From Halothiobacillus neapolitanus (lineage in GTDB: Bacteria; Pseudomonadota; Gammaproteobacteria; Halothiobacillales; Halothiobacillaceae), in the NCBI GenBank assembly GCA_020721485.1, contig DYMR01000026.1, positions 2,583 to 12,308 of the forward strand: 9,726 bases of DNA. Direction: 5' to 3'. The position numbers and the translations under genes were made by a program. The notes beneath the pieces were generated by a model. It was not told where the DNA came from and did not search any database. It worked only from the letters and a program-made list of their open reading frames with translations. Within the stretch, counting starts at the first letter, position 1, and the number at the start of each line of letters is the position of its first letter. Of the stretch, positions 1 through 6,745 are shown piece after piece.

Positions 1-656
1 ATGACCATGACTATGGCGAGGACCGTGCCGATCGCCAAGATGTGGTTCGCCAAGATGCGGCCGCCTGGGCAGGATTGTCCGAGGCGTCGCAACTCGGCGG
101 CATTCCGCTGCATTGGGTGGCGGGCGGCGCGGAGCGGGTCGATAGCGTCTGCGCGGCGCTGCACTATCTGCAATGCACCTTGGGCGTAGACGAGTCGGCC
201 TCGGTGCTGGTACACGATGCCGCGCGCCCCTGTGTGCGCTCGCAGGATGTGTTGGCGTTGCTGAATGCGCTGCCGGATGCTCCGGATGGCGCCTTACTGG
301 CCGTACCGGTGCGCGATACCTTGAAGCGAGCCGCAGTTTGTGCCGCAGTTCGTGCCGATACTCATGCGGAAGGCTGCACGGAGGGGGGCGCTGCCGAATC
401 GCTCACGGTGGCGGAAACCGTGTCGCGTGCGGCGCTGTATCACGCCCTCACACCGCAAGCCTTTCCCTTGGGGCGTTTGCTGCGGGTATTGCGGCAGGCG
501 GTGGCGGCGGGCGTGGTGGTCACGGATGAGTCGTCCGCCATGGAATGGTCGGGTGGCAGCCCGCGCTTGGTTTTGGGTCATGCCGATAATCTGAAAATCA
601 CTCAGCCGGAAGATTTACCCTTGGCTCGGATGATTCTTCAGGCGCAGTCGGCCTAA
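1..656 (+). CDS. ispD: 2-C-methyl-D-erythritol 4-phosphate cytidylyltransferase, C-terminal part (5' end outside window)
   Basis: IspD couples CTP to methylerythritol phosphate to give CDP-methylerythritol, the third step of the cytosolic MEP route to isoprenoids. The frame is open from base 3 with no stop, so the true start and the N-terminal CTP-binding loop lie upstream; by comparison with the E. coli protein (236 residues, from memory) roughly the first 55 residues are missing. Diagnostic stretches are GGAERVDSV, VLVHDAARPC, LAVPVRDTLKRA, ALTPQAFP, VTDESSAMEW and DNLKITQPEDL near the C-terminus. Between DTLKRA and AETVSR the protein carries about 20 more residues than E. coli IspD, Ala-rich and partly made of a tandem AAVC/AAVR repeat (bases 330-353). 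The next gene is not ispF, its frequent partner, but a convergent flavoprotein gene. An internal GTG at 42 is not the real start, because matching IspD-like sequence continues upstream of it. Confidence 0.95.
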   Translation, partial: DHDYGEDRADRQDVVRQDAAAWAGLSEASQLGGIPLHWVAGGAERVDSVCAALHYLQCTLGVDESASVLVHDAARPCVRSQDVLALLNALPDAPDGALLAVPVRDTLKRAAVCAAVRADTHAEGCTEGGAAESLTVAETVSRAALYHALTPQAFPLGRLLRVLRQAVAAGVVVTDESSAMEWSGGSPRLVLGHADNLKITQPEDLPLARMILQAQSA

Positions 657-755
657 CAGGCTGTTGAAAAATGGTTTCAACAGCCCACCGTTATGGGCGT
701 GTAGCGGAACGATGGGGTTGAAAAAACGACAGGGAAGTCTTTTTTCAACATCCTG
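657..755. repeat. nested palindromic element between convergent genes
   Basis: This element starts directly after the ispD stop codon. The ends form an imperfect inverted repeat: CAGGCTGTTGAAAAA at 657-671 against the reverse complement of 741-755, which reads CAGGATGTTGAAAAA (14 of 15 match). Inside sit two hairpins. One is perfect, with 11-base arms GGCTGTTGAAA (659-669) and TTTCAACAGCC (675-685) and a 5-base loop. The other is at 717-749. The family or copy number cannot be judged from one copy. It could be a bidirectional terminator alone or a dispersed palindromic repeat that serves as one. Confidence 0.7.
717..749. terminator. probable bidirectional intrinsic terminator (ispD / HI0933-family gene)
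   Basis: The arms are GTTGAAAAAA (717-726) and TTTTTTCAAC (740-749), extended inward by GAC (728-730) paired with GTC (737-739), with one bulged C at 727 and a six-base loop. The T-run on each strand lies in the arm, so an A-tract/T-tract stem works in both directions. It sits between two convergent genes, where a shared terminator is expected. The stem is AU-rich and therefore weaker than a classical GC-rich terminator; the perfect hairpin at 659-685 may contribute. Confidence 0.6.
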
Positions 756-779
756 CTGATCCCGCCCCCCGCATCGGCA

Positions 780-1976
780 TCAAACCTGACTGCCGGCGAC
801 ATAGCCCGATGACCAGGCCCACTGGAAGTTGTATCCACCGAGCCAGCCGGTCACATCGACCACTTCGCCAATAAAATACAAGTTGGGGACTTGCCGTGCG
901 GCCATGGTTTTGGACGACAGCGCCTGTGTATCGACGCCGCCCAAGGTGACTTCCGCCTTGGCGAATCCCAAGGTGCCTGCCGGTTGAATCGGCCACTCGT
1001 GTAGCAGCGCGTCGATGCTGTTTTTTTCTTTTTGACTGTATTGCGCCAAGGGCTTGAGCCAGTGATGTTGCGCGCAGAAACTCTCCGCCAAGCGTTTGGG
1101 CCAGTAGTCGCCCAAGCGGTGCGCCAGCGTTTGCTTGCCGTGTTCGGCCTGCCAAAAATTTTCGGCGACATCGGGCAGCAAATCGACGGATAGCGGGCTG
1201 CGTTTGTCCTGCTGCCAGCTCTGGGCTTGCCAGTAGCTGGAGGCTTGCAAAATCGCCGGCCCGGATAGCCCGCGATGGGTGAATAACAGGTCTTCGCGAA
1301 ACACCGGGGCATCGGCTGCGCCCTGCGCCGTGACCGTCACGCTGTTGCCGGCGACGGGCAATTCCGCCAACCAATCCGGCGACATCGCCAAGGGCACCAG
1401 GGCGGGTTGCGGTGGCACGATGGGCAGGCCGAATTGCTCTGCGAGCCGATACCCGAGCGGGCTGGCGCCCAGTTTCGGGATGGCCAGCCCGCCGGTGGCC
1501 ACCACCAACGCGGTGGCGTGCTGGCTGCCTTGGGCGGTGTGCACGATAAAGCCGGAATCGTCGCGGTCTACGCCTTCAATGGCGCAGGGGTGGCGCAGGG
1601 TCACGCCGCCTTGCGCGCATTCATCGAGCAGCAGGTCGATGATGGCCTGGGCGGAACCGTCGCAAAACAGTTGTCCCAGGGTTTTTTCGTGGTATGCAAT
1701 GCCGTGCCGCTCGACCAAGGCAATGAAATCTTGTGCGCTGTATTTGGCGAGCGCGGAGCGCACAAAGTGCGGATTCTGCGAGAGAAAATTCACCGGTTGC
1801 ACGCTGCGGTTGGTGAAGTTGCAGCGACCCCCACCGGAAATGCGAATCCGTTCGCCAATCCGTTCGGCGTGATCGAGCAGCAACACCCGCCGCCCCCGCT
1901 GGCCGGCGGTGGCCGCGCACATGAGTCCGGCGGCGCCTGCGCCCAGCACGATGACATCCCACTCTGGCGTCTTCAT
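780..1976 (-). CDS. HI0933/YhiN-family NAD(P)/FAD-dependent oxidoreductase
   Basis: This 398-residue flavoprotein belongs to the HI0933-like family (E. coli YhiN type), whose substrate is not established. Residues 12-17 are GAGAAG, the dinucleotide-binding turn following the first beta strand (DVIVLG), with an acidic D35 at the end of the second strand to hold the FAD ribose. The family signature ISGGGRCNFTN is at 46-56. LVVATGG marks the second nucleotide-binding segment, and GEVVDVTGWLGGYNFQWAW near residues 370-388 is the conserved C-terminal FAD-contacting block. Length is normal for the family, and the gene looks intact. The ATG at 1976-1974 is preceded on the minus strand by AGCAGG six bases upstream. 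It is transcribed away from the flagellar genes and converges on ispD; nothing suggests a role in motility. No strong promoter could be assigned. Confidence 0.92.
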   Translation of the reverse strand: MKTPEWDVIVLGAGAAGLMCAATAGQRGRRVLLLDHAERIGERIRISGGGRCNFTNRSVQPVNFLSQNPHFVRSALAKYSAQDFIALVERHGIAYHEKTLGQLFCDGSAQAIIDLLLDECAQGGVTLRHPCAIEGVDRDDSGFIVHTAQGSQHATALVVATGGLAIPKLGASPLGYRLAEQFGLPIVPPQPALVPLAMSPDWLAELPVAGNSVTVTAQGAADAPVFREDLLFTHRGLSGPAILQASSYWQAQSWQQDKRSPLSVDLLPDVAENFWQAEHGKQTLAHRLGDYWPKRLAESFCAQHHWLKPLAQYSQKEKNSIDALLHEWPIQPAGTLGFAKAEVTLGGVDTQALSSKTMAARQVPNLYFIGEVVDVTGWLGGYNFQWAWSSGYVAGSQV

Positions 1977-2016
1977 GCCTTGCCTGCTTCACACGGGGCG
2001 GCGGGGCGGTTTTCGC

Positions 2017-2034
2017 TCGTCAATTTCTTGACGA
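2017..2034. promoter_or_regulatory. candidate FleQ-type activator box upstream of the flgF promoter
   Basis: A perfect palindrome, TCGTCAA-TTTC-TTGACGA, contains GTCAATTTCTTGAC at 2019-2032. This matches the outer GTCA...TGAC half-sites and the 14-base length of the FleQ consensus described for Pseudomonas (GTCaNTAAAtTGAC, recalled from the literature), although the central AAA is TTC here. Its centre lies about 152 bases upstream of the predicted sigma-54 start site, a usual distance for an enhancer-type activator. The AT-rich tract 2101-2150 between box and promoter could bend; a one-mismatch IHF-like sequence is at 2099-2111 (minus strand), which is weak. The rest of 1977-2206 holds no gene. 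Confidence 0.5.
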
Positions 2035-2151
2035 TTTGTGCGGCGGGTCGAGCCTGCGCGGGGGGTGCGGCGCGTCGTTCGGTTGATCTGTATGCGTTCA
2101 TCTATCTGATTATTAATGATTAATTGTTGAATTTTATAGGATTTGTGAAAT

Positions 2152-2168
2152 TGGCACGCCCCGTGCTT
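2152..2168 (+). promoter_or_regulatory. sigma-54 (RpoN) -24/-12 promoter of the flgFGHIJ operon
   Basis: The sequence is TGGCAC-GCCCC-GTGCTT. The invariant GG (2153-2154) and GC (2165-2166) are separated by exactly ten bases, as sigma-54 requires, and the -24 element TGGCAC is perfect; the -12 element has GTGC in place of TTGC. Transcription would begin near 2178, leaving a leader of about 29 bases that contains the GGAGG of flgF. This start would exclude the in-frame GTG at 2177 as the flgF initiation codon. Confidence 0.85.
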
Positions 2169-2193
2169 CTTGCTGGGTGTGTACTCTGTTTGC

Positions 2194-2198
2194 GGAGG
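2194..2198 (+). promoter_or_regulatory. flgF ribosome binding site (decides start at 2207)
   Basis: GGAGG lies eight bases before ATG 2207. The longer in-frame alternative from GTG 2177 would add ten residues with no family similarity and begin at about the predicted transcription start. Confidence 0.85.
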
Positions 2199-2206
2199 TT
2201 CTGAAC

Positions 2207-2953
2207 ATGAACCGTCTTGCCTATATTGCCATGAGTGGTGCCAAGCAAACCTTGCTGGCGCAGGCCACCAATGCCAACAACTTGGCCAATGTCAGCACCC
2301 AAGGCTTCAAGGCCGATTTGGATGCGTTTACTTCCATGCCGGTTTCGGGCCCTGGCTATCAAAATACGCGGGTGTATGCGCAGGACACGCGCAGCGGCAC
2401 GGATTTTCAACAAGGCCCGTTGATGACGACGGGGCGTTCGCTGGATGTGGCGATTAAAGGCGATGGGTTCATCGCCGTGCAAGCGCCGGATGGGTCGGAA
2501 GCCTATACCCGTCGGGGGGATTTGCATATTTCGCCGAACGGACAGTTGCAAACCGCCACCGGCGCGCCGGTGTTGGGCAATCAAGGGCCGATTGCGATTC
2601 CGCCGGCCAGCAAGATCGACATTTTGGGCGATGGCACGATTTCGATTATTCCTTTGGGCGGCAGCGTGAATGCGCCGGCGCAGGTGGATCGGATTAAGTT
2701 GGTCAGCCCGCCGGATTCTGCGTTGGAAAAACGAACGGATGGCTTGTTTGCCCTGAAGCCCGGCACACCGCCGCCGCCGGCCAATGCGGCGATTGGGCTG
2801 GCCAGCGGCGTGCTGGAGGGGAGCAATGTGAATCCGGTGGATTCGATGGTGAAGATGATCGAATACGGCCGGTTGTTTGAAATGCAAACCAAGATGATCA
2901 AAACGGCAGATGACAACAGTTCTGCCGCCGACAAATTGCTGCAATTTAGCTGA
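2207..2953 (+). CDS. flgF: flagellar proximal rod protein FlgF
   Basis: FlgF forms part of the proximal rod in the periplasm and is exported by the flagellar type III system without a cleaved signal. The 248-residue protein is close to the E. coli length (251). The N-terminus [16 protein letters not shown] and [12 protein letters not shown] at 23-34 are the rod/hook family signature in its FlgF form. The middle has [13 protein letters not shown] and [15 protein letters not shown], the shared FlgF/G/E fold, and a PPPP turn precedes the C-terminal helix ([24 protein letters not shown]). There are no cysteines, as usual for axial proteins. It is the first gene of the run; flgBCDE, often upstream, are absent here. 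Its stop overlaps the flgG ribosome binding site, so the two are probably translationally coupled. Confidence 0.97.
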   Translation: MNRLAYIAMSGAKQTLLAQATNANNLANVSTQGFKADLDAFTSMPVSGPGYQNTRVYAQDTRSGTDFQQGPLMTTGRSLDVAIKGDGFIAVQAPDGSEAYTRRGDLHISPNGQLQTATGAPVLGNQGPIAIPPASKIDILGDGTISIIPLGGSVNAPAQVDRIKLVSPPDSALEKRTDGLFALKPGTPPPPANAAIGLASGVLEGSNVNPVDSMVKMIEYGRLFEMQTKMIKTADDNSSAADKLLQFS

Positions 2954-2964
2954 GGAACCCTGCC

Positions 2965-3753
2965 ATGACGACGCCTGCACTATGGATCGCAAAAACCGGA
3001 TTGGATGCCCAGCAAACCCGCATGTCGGTGATTGCCAACAACCTCGCGAATGTGAACACCACCGGCTTCAAGCAAGACCGGGCGGTGTTCGAGGACTTGG
3101 TGTATCAAAATTACCGCCAGGTGGGGGCTGCCAACACGCAAACCAACGAAGTGCCGACCGGCTTGAATATCGGCACCGGGGTGAAGGTGGTGGCGACGGA
3201 AAAAAACCACACCCAAGGCAATCTGGTGACCACCAACAACGCCTTGGATTTGGCGGTGAACGGACGCGGATTCTTTCAAGTTCTGCAACCGGATGGCTCC
3301 ATTGCCTACACGCGGGATGGCAGCTTCAGCCTCGACAGCAATGGCCAGGTTGTGACGGCCAATGGCTATCCGCTGCAACCGTCGATTACGGTGCCGCAGG
3401 GTGCGCAGTCCATCACCATCGGCAAAGATGGCACGGTCAGCGTGCAACTGGCCGGTCAGGCGCAGCCTTCGCAGGTGGGCACGATTGATCTGGCCGATTT
3501 TGTGAATCCCGCCGGTTTGCAGCCGGTGGGCGATAACTTGTTTTTGGAATCCGGCTCCAGCGGTTCGCCGCAAACCAGCACGCCGGGCTTGAATGGCGTC
3601 GGCAATTTGCAGCAAGGCATGTTGGAAAGTTCGAATGTGAATGTGGTGGAAGAGTTGGTCAGCATGATCGAAACCCAGCGGGCGTATGAGATGAATTCCA
3701 AAGCGATTTCCAGCACTTCGAGCATGCTGCAAACGCTGAATCAGAACACTTAA
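2965..3753 (+). CDS. flgG: flagellar distal rod protein FlgG
   Basis: FlgG builds the distal rod that passes through the P and L rings. Length is 262 residues (E. coli 260). The rod signature [17 protein letters not shown] starts at residue 23, followed by [14 protein letters not shown], a FlgG-specific segment; the mid-region contains [14 protein letters not shown] and [16 protein letters not shown]; the C-terminal helix region begins at 218 with [19 protein letters not shown] and contains [11 protein letters not shown], needed for coiled-coil packing in the axial tube. GAGGAA at 2952-2957 overlaps the flgF stop and precedes ATG 2965. It shares clear paralogy with FlgF at both ends. No cysteines and no anomalies. 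Confidence 0.98.
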   Translation: MTTPALWIAKTGLDAQQTRMSVIANNLANVNTTGFKQDRAVFEDLVYQNYRQVGAANTQTNEVPTGLNIGTGVKVVATEKNHTQGNLVTTNNALDLAVNGRGFFQVLQPDGSIAYTRDGSFSLDSNGQVVTANGYPLQPSITVPQGAQSITIGKDGTVSVQLAGQAQPSQVGTIDLADFVNPAGLQPVGDNLFLESGSSGSPQTSTPGLNGVGNLQQGMLESSNVNVVEELVSMIETQRAYEMNSKAISSTSSMLQTLNQNT

Positions 3754-3776
3754 GGGCGCTGGGGTAGGGGGTTGAA

Positions 3777-4457
3777 ATGAACCATCGACGCGTTCTGTTG
3801 GCATCGGCGGCCATGAGTTTGTTGGCCGGTTGCGCGAGCCAGCCGCCAATCAAATCGGATCCGGCGTTCGCGCCGGTGATGCCGCCCGAGGCCGAATCGT
3901 ATAACCCGATGCAAAGCAATGGGGCGATTTATCAGCCGGGGCAAATGGACAATATGTTTGTCGATTCCCGCCCGTATCGGGTGGGCGATATTTTGACGGT
4001 GGTACTGCAAGAGAGCATGAACGGCACCAAGAGCGCCACCACCGCCACCGGCAAGGCCGATACCATCGCGATCACGCCGCCGGCGTTTGGCGGCTTGTCT
4101 ACCAGCCTGATGAATCGCTTGGGCGCGCAGTTAACCACGGCCAATCAGTTCAAAGGCAACGGCACCAGTGCGCAAACCAATACTTTGACCGGGCAAATCA
4201 CCGTCACCGTGTCGCGGGTTTATGCCAACGGCAGTTTGTGGGTGCAGGGTGAAAAAAGCATCGGCATCAATCAGGGCAGCGAGTATGTGAAGCTCGCCGG
4301 CTTGATTCGTCCGCAGGATATTCGCAGCGATAACACCGTGCTTTCCACTCGGATTGCCGATGCGCACATTTCCTACGGCGGCACGGGCGCGCTCAACGAT
4401 TCGAACAATCAGGGTTGGCTGGCGCGGTTCTTCAACAGCCCGATTTTCCCGTTTTAA
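3777..4457 (+). CDS. flgH: flagellar L-ring lipoprotein FlgH
   Basis: FlgH forms the outer-membrane L ring that acts as a bushing around the rod. The 226-residue precursor (E. coli 232) begins with basic residues NHRR, a hydrophobic stretch, and the lipobox LLAGC with C19 as the lipidated residue. A20-S21 follow, so no Lol-avoidance Asp is present and outer-membrane sorting is expected. Family motifs visible are [20 protein letters not shown] near 60-80, the [22 protein letters not shown] segment, and [10 protein letters not shown] with [12 protein letters not shown] toward the end. C19 is the only cysteine. A G-rich ribosome binding site (around 3765-3772) precedes ATG 3777. The stop TAA is part of TAAGGAG, the flgI ribosome binding site. 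Confidence 0.97.
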   Translation: MNHRRVLLASAAMSLLAGCASQPPIKSDPAFAPVMPPEAESYNPMQSNGAIYQPGQMDNMFVDSRPYRVGDILTVVLQESMNGTKSATTATGKADTIAITPPAFGGLSTSLMNRLGAQLTTANQFKGNGTSAQTNTLTGQITVTVSRVYANGSLWVQGEKSIGINQGSEYVKLAGLIRPQDIRSDNTVLSTRIADAHISYGGTGALNDSNNQGWLARFFNSPIFPF

Positions 4458-4461
4458 GGAG
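4456..4461 (+). promoter_or_regulatory. flgI ribosome binding site (decides start at 4469)
   Basis: AAGGAG overlaps the flgH stop codon and stands seven bases before ATG 4469. An in-frame start further upstream (4415) would lie inside flgH and add residues in front of a clear signal peptide, so 4469 is preferred. Confidence 0.85.
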
Positions 4462-4468
4462 TGCCATC

Positions 4469-5578
4469 ATGCGTCGCACAGTCATTGTTTTCTGCCTGTT
4501 GATGCTGGAGGTGGCGGTCGCGCAAGCGGCGGAACCCTTGCAGCGAATCAAAGATTTGGCCACCTTCGCCGGCGTGCGGGATAACCAAATCATCGGCTAT
4601 GGCATCGTGGTGGGCTTGCCGGGCACCGGCGATCAAACCACGCAAGTGCCGTTCACCCTGCAAAGCATTCAGAATATGTTGGCGCGGCAAGGCTTATCGC
4701 CTTCGGCGGGCAATGTGCAGCTCAAGAATGTCGCGGCGGTGATGGTGACTGCCAATTTACCGCCGTTTGTGAAGCCGGGTCAGAACATTGATGTGACGGT
4801 TTCTTCCATCGGTAATGCCAAAAGTTTGCGCGGCGGTGAGTTGTTGATGACGCCGCTGAAGGGCGTGGACGGCCAGATTTACGCGGTTGCGCAGGGCAGT
4901 TTGCTCGTGGGCGGGTTGGATGCGACGGGCAAAGATGGCTCACGGATTACCGTCAATATTCCGACAGCCGGACGCATCCCGAATGGGGCGATTGTCGAGC
5001 ACGCGGTGCCGAGCATGATGGGCGGCGCCAACGCGGTGTATCTCGATTTGAACTCGCCGGATTTCACCACGGCGCGCAACATGGAAAAAGCCATCAACCA
5101 GCTCATGGGCCCTGGCGTGGCCGAAGCGGTCGATGGCGGCACCATCCGCGTGCGCGCCCCGCAGGACGCCAACCAGCGCGTCGGGTTTATGTCCGTGCTG
5201 GAAGATGTGCAGGTGTCTCCCGGCGAAGGGCCGGCCAAGGTGGTCGTCAACGCCCGCACCGGCACAGTGGTGATTGGTCAGAATGTGCGCATTGAAGCGG
5301 CGGCGGTGTCGCATGGGGATTTGACGGTCACGGTCAAAGAAAACGCCCAAGTATCGCAGCCGAATATGTTGGCGGGTGGCAGCACCGTGGTGACACCCAA
5401 CTCGCAAATTGGCATCAAAGAGGACAAAAAACGCGCGTTCCTTTTCAACCCCGGCGTGACTTTGAACGACATCGTCAAGGCCGTGAATGCGGTGGGTGCT
5501 TCGCCTTCAGATTTGGTGGCGATTCTCGAAGCGCTGAAAAGCGCCGGGGCACTCAAAGCACAGTTGATCGTGATTTAA
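4469..5578 (+). CDS. flgI: flagellar P-ring protein FlgI
   Basis: FlgI polymerises in the periplasm into the P ring at the peptidoglycan layer. The 369-residue precursor starts [13 protein letters not shown] with a Sec signal peptide; cleavage after A18-Q19-A20 gives a mature N-terminus [11 protein letters not shown] like that of other FlgI proteins. An acidic E14 inside the hydrophobic core is slightly unusual. Residues 43-57 ([15 protein letters not shown]) are the family signature; [47 protein letters not shown], and the C-terminal [26 protein letters not shown] block are also conserved. The only cysteine is C9 in the signal peptide, so the mature protein cannot form the intramolecular disulfide known for the E. 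coli/Salmonella P-ring protein. flgJ follows after 13 bases. Confidence 0.97.
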   Translation: MRRTVIVFCLLMLEVAVAQAAEPLQRIKDLATFAGVRDNQIIGYGIVVGLPGTGDQTTQVPFTLQSIQNMLARQGLSPSAGNVQLKNVAAVMVTANLPPFVKPGQNIDVTVSSIGNAKSLRGGELLMTPLKGVDGQIYAVAQGSLLVGGLDATGKDGSRITVNIPTAGRIPNGAIVEHAVPSMMGGANAVYLDLNSPDFTTARNMEKAINQLMGPGVAEAVDGGTIRVRAPQDANQRVGFMSVLEDVQVSPGEGPAKVVVNARTGTVVIGQNVRIEAAAVSHGDLTVTVKENAQVSQPNMLAGGSTVVTPNSQIGIKEDKKRAFLFNPGVTLNDIVKAVNAVGASPSDLVAILEALKSAGALKAQLIVI

Positions 5579-5583
5579 GAGGA
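5577..5583 (+). promoter_or_regulatory. flgJ ribosome binding site (favours GTG 5592 over ATG 5598)
   Basis: AAGAGGA overlaps the end of flgI. It is eight bases from GTG 5592 and fourteen from ATG 5598; normal spacing supports the GTG start, although the difference is only two residues. Confidence 0.6.
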
Positions 5584-5591
5584 CGCTGATC

Positions 5592-6635
5592 GTGGCCATG
5601 ACGCCCCCGGTGAGTATCTCCAGTTACACGGATTTTCAGGGCTTGGCGCAGCTGAAAACCACCGCGCAGAATGATCCACGGGCGGCGCTAATTGCCGTTG
5701 CCAAACAGTTTGAAACCCAATTCATCGGCATGATGATGAAATCCATGCGCGATGCCACGCCGCAAGACGGCTTGATGGATTCCCAGCAAGGCAAAACTTT
5801 TCAAGGGATGATGGATCAAGAAGTCGCCCAGAAAATCGCCGCCCAAGGCGGGATTGGTTTGGCCGGCGTGATCGAGCAACAGCTTCGGCAGGATACCCCC
5901 GGCGCGCAAGCCAAACCCGATCTGAATGCAGCCCCGCGCGCGTTTCCGCTGCATCCGGTGAATCCGGCCAGCAGCCAACCGGTCGATGCATTGCCTAAAG
6001 CCTTCAAACTGCCCCCGAGAAATTTGGGGCTGAAAGCCTTCGCCTTGCCGTCAACGCACGCAGGGGCTTTGCCGGTTTCGGTGCCGCCGAACCCTGCGGC
6101 CACCGCCAATCCCGCCGCGCTGGCGGTGACGACGGGCGCGCAAAAAGTGGCGTATTGGGATTCGCCCGAAGCGTTCGTCAATGCCATCTTGCCCCACGCC
6201 GAAGCAGCGGCGAAAGCCCTGGGTGTGCCGGCCAAGGTGTTGGTTGCGCAATCTGCGTTGGAAACCGGCTGGGGCAAGCATCTGCCGACGGACGCGCAGG
6301 GGCGGATCAACTACAACTTTTTTGGCATCAAGGCCGATGGGGCGTGGCAAGGCGCGCGGCAAACGGTGAACACGCTGGAGTTCGAGGGCGGCGCCATGGT
6401 GTCTCGCAAAGCCGCCTTTCGCGCCTACGACACCGTGGGCGCATCCTTTCAAGATTATGTGCAGTTCCTGCAAAACAACCCGCGCTATCAAACCGCTTTG
6501 GCCGCCAAGAGCAATCCGGCAGATTTTGCGCGCGCCTTGCAGAAGGCGGGCTATGCCAGTGATCCACAATACGCCGACAAGCTCATTGCCATCATGAATT
6601 CCGGGCGGATTCCCGACGCAGCGGGGCATTCTTGA
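5592..6635 (+). CDS. flgJ: FlgJ, rod cap / peptidoglycan hydrolase (glucosaminidase)
   Basis: FlgJ is the dual-domain rod-assembly protein: its N-terminal part caps the rod and its C-terminal part cuts the peptidoglycan glycan strand. Length is 347 residues, against 313 in E. coli. Residues about 25-100 form the rod-binding domain (VAKQFETQFIGMMMKSMRDA, then GLMDSQQGKTFQGMMDQE). Residues about 105-190 are a Pro/Ala-rich linker, longer than in enterics, with three repeats of [KR]AFxL at 116-120, 136-140 and 148-152. Residues about 191-340 form the glucosaminidase (PF01832-type) domain with AQSALETGWG, where E224 aligns with the catalytic Glu of Salmonella FlgJ, and YNFFGIKA at 241-248. The start is GTG, chosen for spacing from AAGAGGA. 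It has no cleavable signal peptide, in line with flagellar type III export. It is the last gene before a 110-base gap. Confidence 0.96.
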   Translation: MAMTPPVSISSYTDFQGLAQLKTTAQNDPRAALIAVAKQFETQFIGMMMKSMRDATPQDGLMDSQQGKTFQGMMDQEVAQKIAAQGGIGLAGVIEQQLRQDTPGAQAKPDLNAAPRAFPLHPVNPASSQPVDALPKAFKLPPRNLGLKAFALPSTHAGALPVSVPPNPAATANPAALAVTTGAQKVAYWDSPEAFVNAILPHAEAAAKALGVPAKVLVAQSALETGWGKHLPTDAQGRINYNFFGIKADGAWQGARQTVNTLEFEGGAMVSRKAAFRAYDTVGASFQDYVQFLQNNPRYQTALAAKSNPADFARALQKAGYASDPQYADKLIAIMNSGRIPDAAGHS

Positions 6636-6688
6636 GTCGCATTAACATCTGCCCGATTGGCAACCCACCGATTTATTCGTTGCAGTGC

Positions 6689-6715
6689 TAAAGTTCTTGT
6701 CCAGATGGCCGATAT
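6689..6715 (+). promoter_or_regulatory. sigma-28 (FliA) promoter of flgKL
   Basis: TAAAGTTC, an 11-base spacer and GCCGATAT match the flagellar sigma-28 consensus TAAAGTTT-N11-GCCGATAA at 14 of 16 positions with exact spacing. Transcription would start around 6721-6722, leaving a leader of about 24 bases with GGAGG at 6733-6737. The site lies in the 110-base gap after flgJ, in which I see no clear terminator, so flgKL may also be reached by readthrough from the flgF promoter. Confidence 0.9.
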
Positions 6716-6732
6716 GTTCGTCATCCGGCAGT

Positions 6733-6737
6733 GGAGG
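6733..6737 (+). promoter_or_regulatory. flgK ribosome binding site (decides start at 6746)
   Basis: GGAGG is eight bases before ATG 6746. The in-frame GTG at 6731 overlaps this site and would add only five non-conserved residues, so it is rejected as the start. Confidence 0.85.
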
Positions 6738-6745
6738 TATGGGTC

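Noticed and set aside
1407..2123. 238-codon open frame on the + strand opposite the flavoprotein gene
   Set aside because: It is almost wholly antisense to a well-conserved HI0933-family gene, its translation resembles no known protein to me, and GC-biased codons commonly open such frames.
2177..2206. GTG at 2177 as a longer flgF start
   Set aside because: It lies at the predicted sigma-54 transcription start, has no ribosome binding site in a leader, and adds ten residues unlike FlgF; ATG 2207 has GGAGG at eight bases.
2120..3849. Two long minus-strand open frames (2120-2992 and 2980-3849) opposite flgF and flgG
   Set aside because: Their translations are Arg/His-rich and low in family-like structure, as expected for the reverse complement of FlgF and FlgG coding sequence.
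6731..6745. GTG at 6731 as a longer flgK start
   Set aside because: It overlaps the GGAGG that serves ATG 6746 and adds five residues not found in FlgK proteins.
6636..6745. Terminator or small gene between flgJ and flgK
   Set aside because: I found no stem with a following T-run and no convincing short coding frame; the gap is explained by the sigma-28 promoter and leader.
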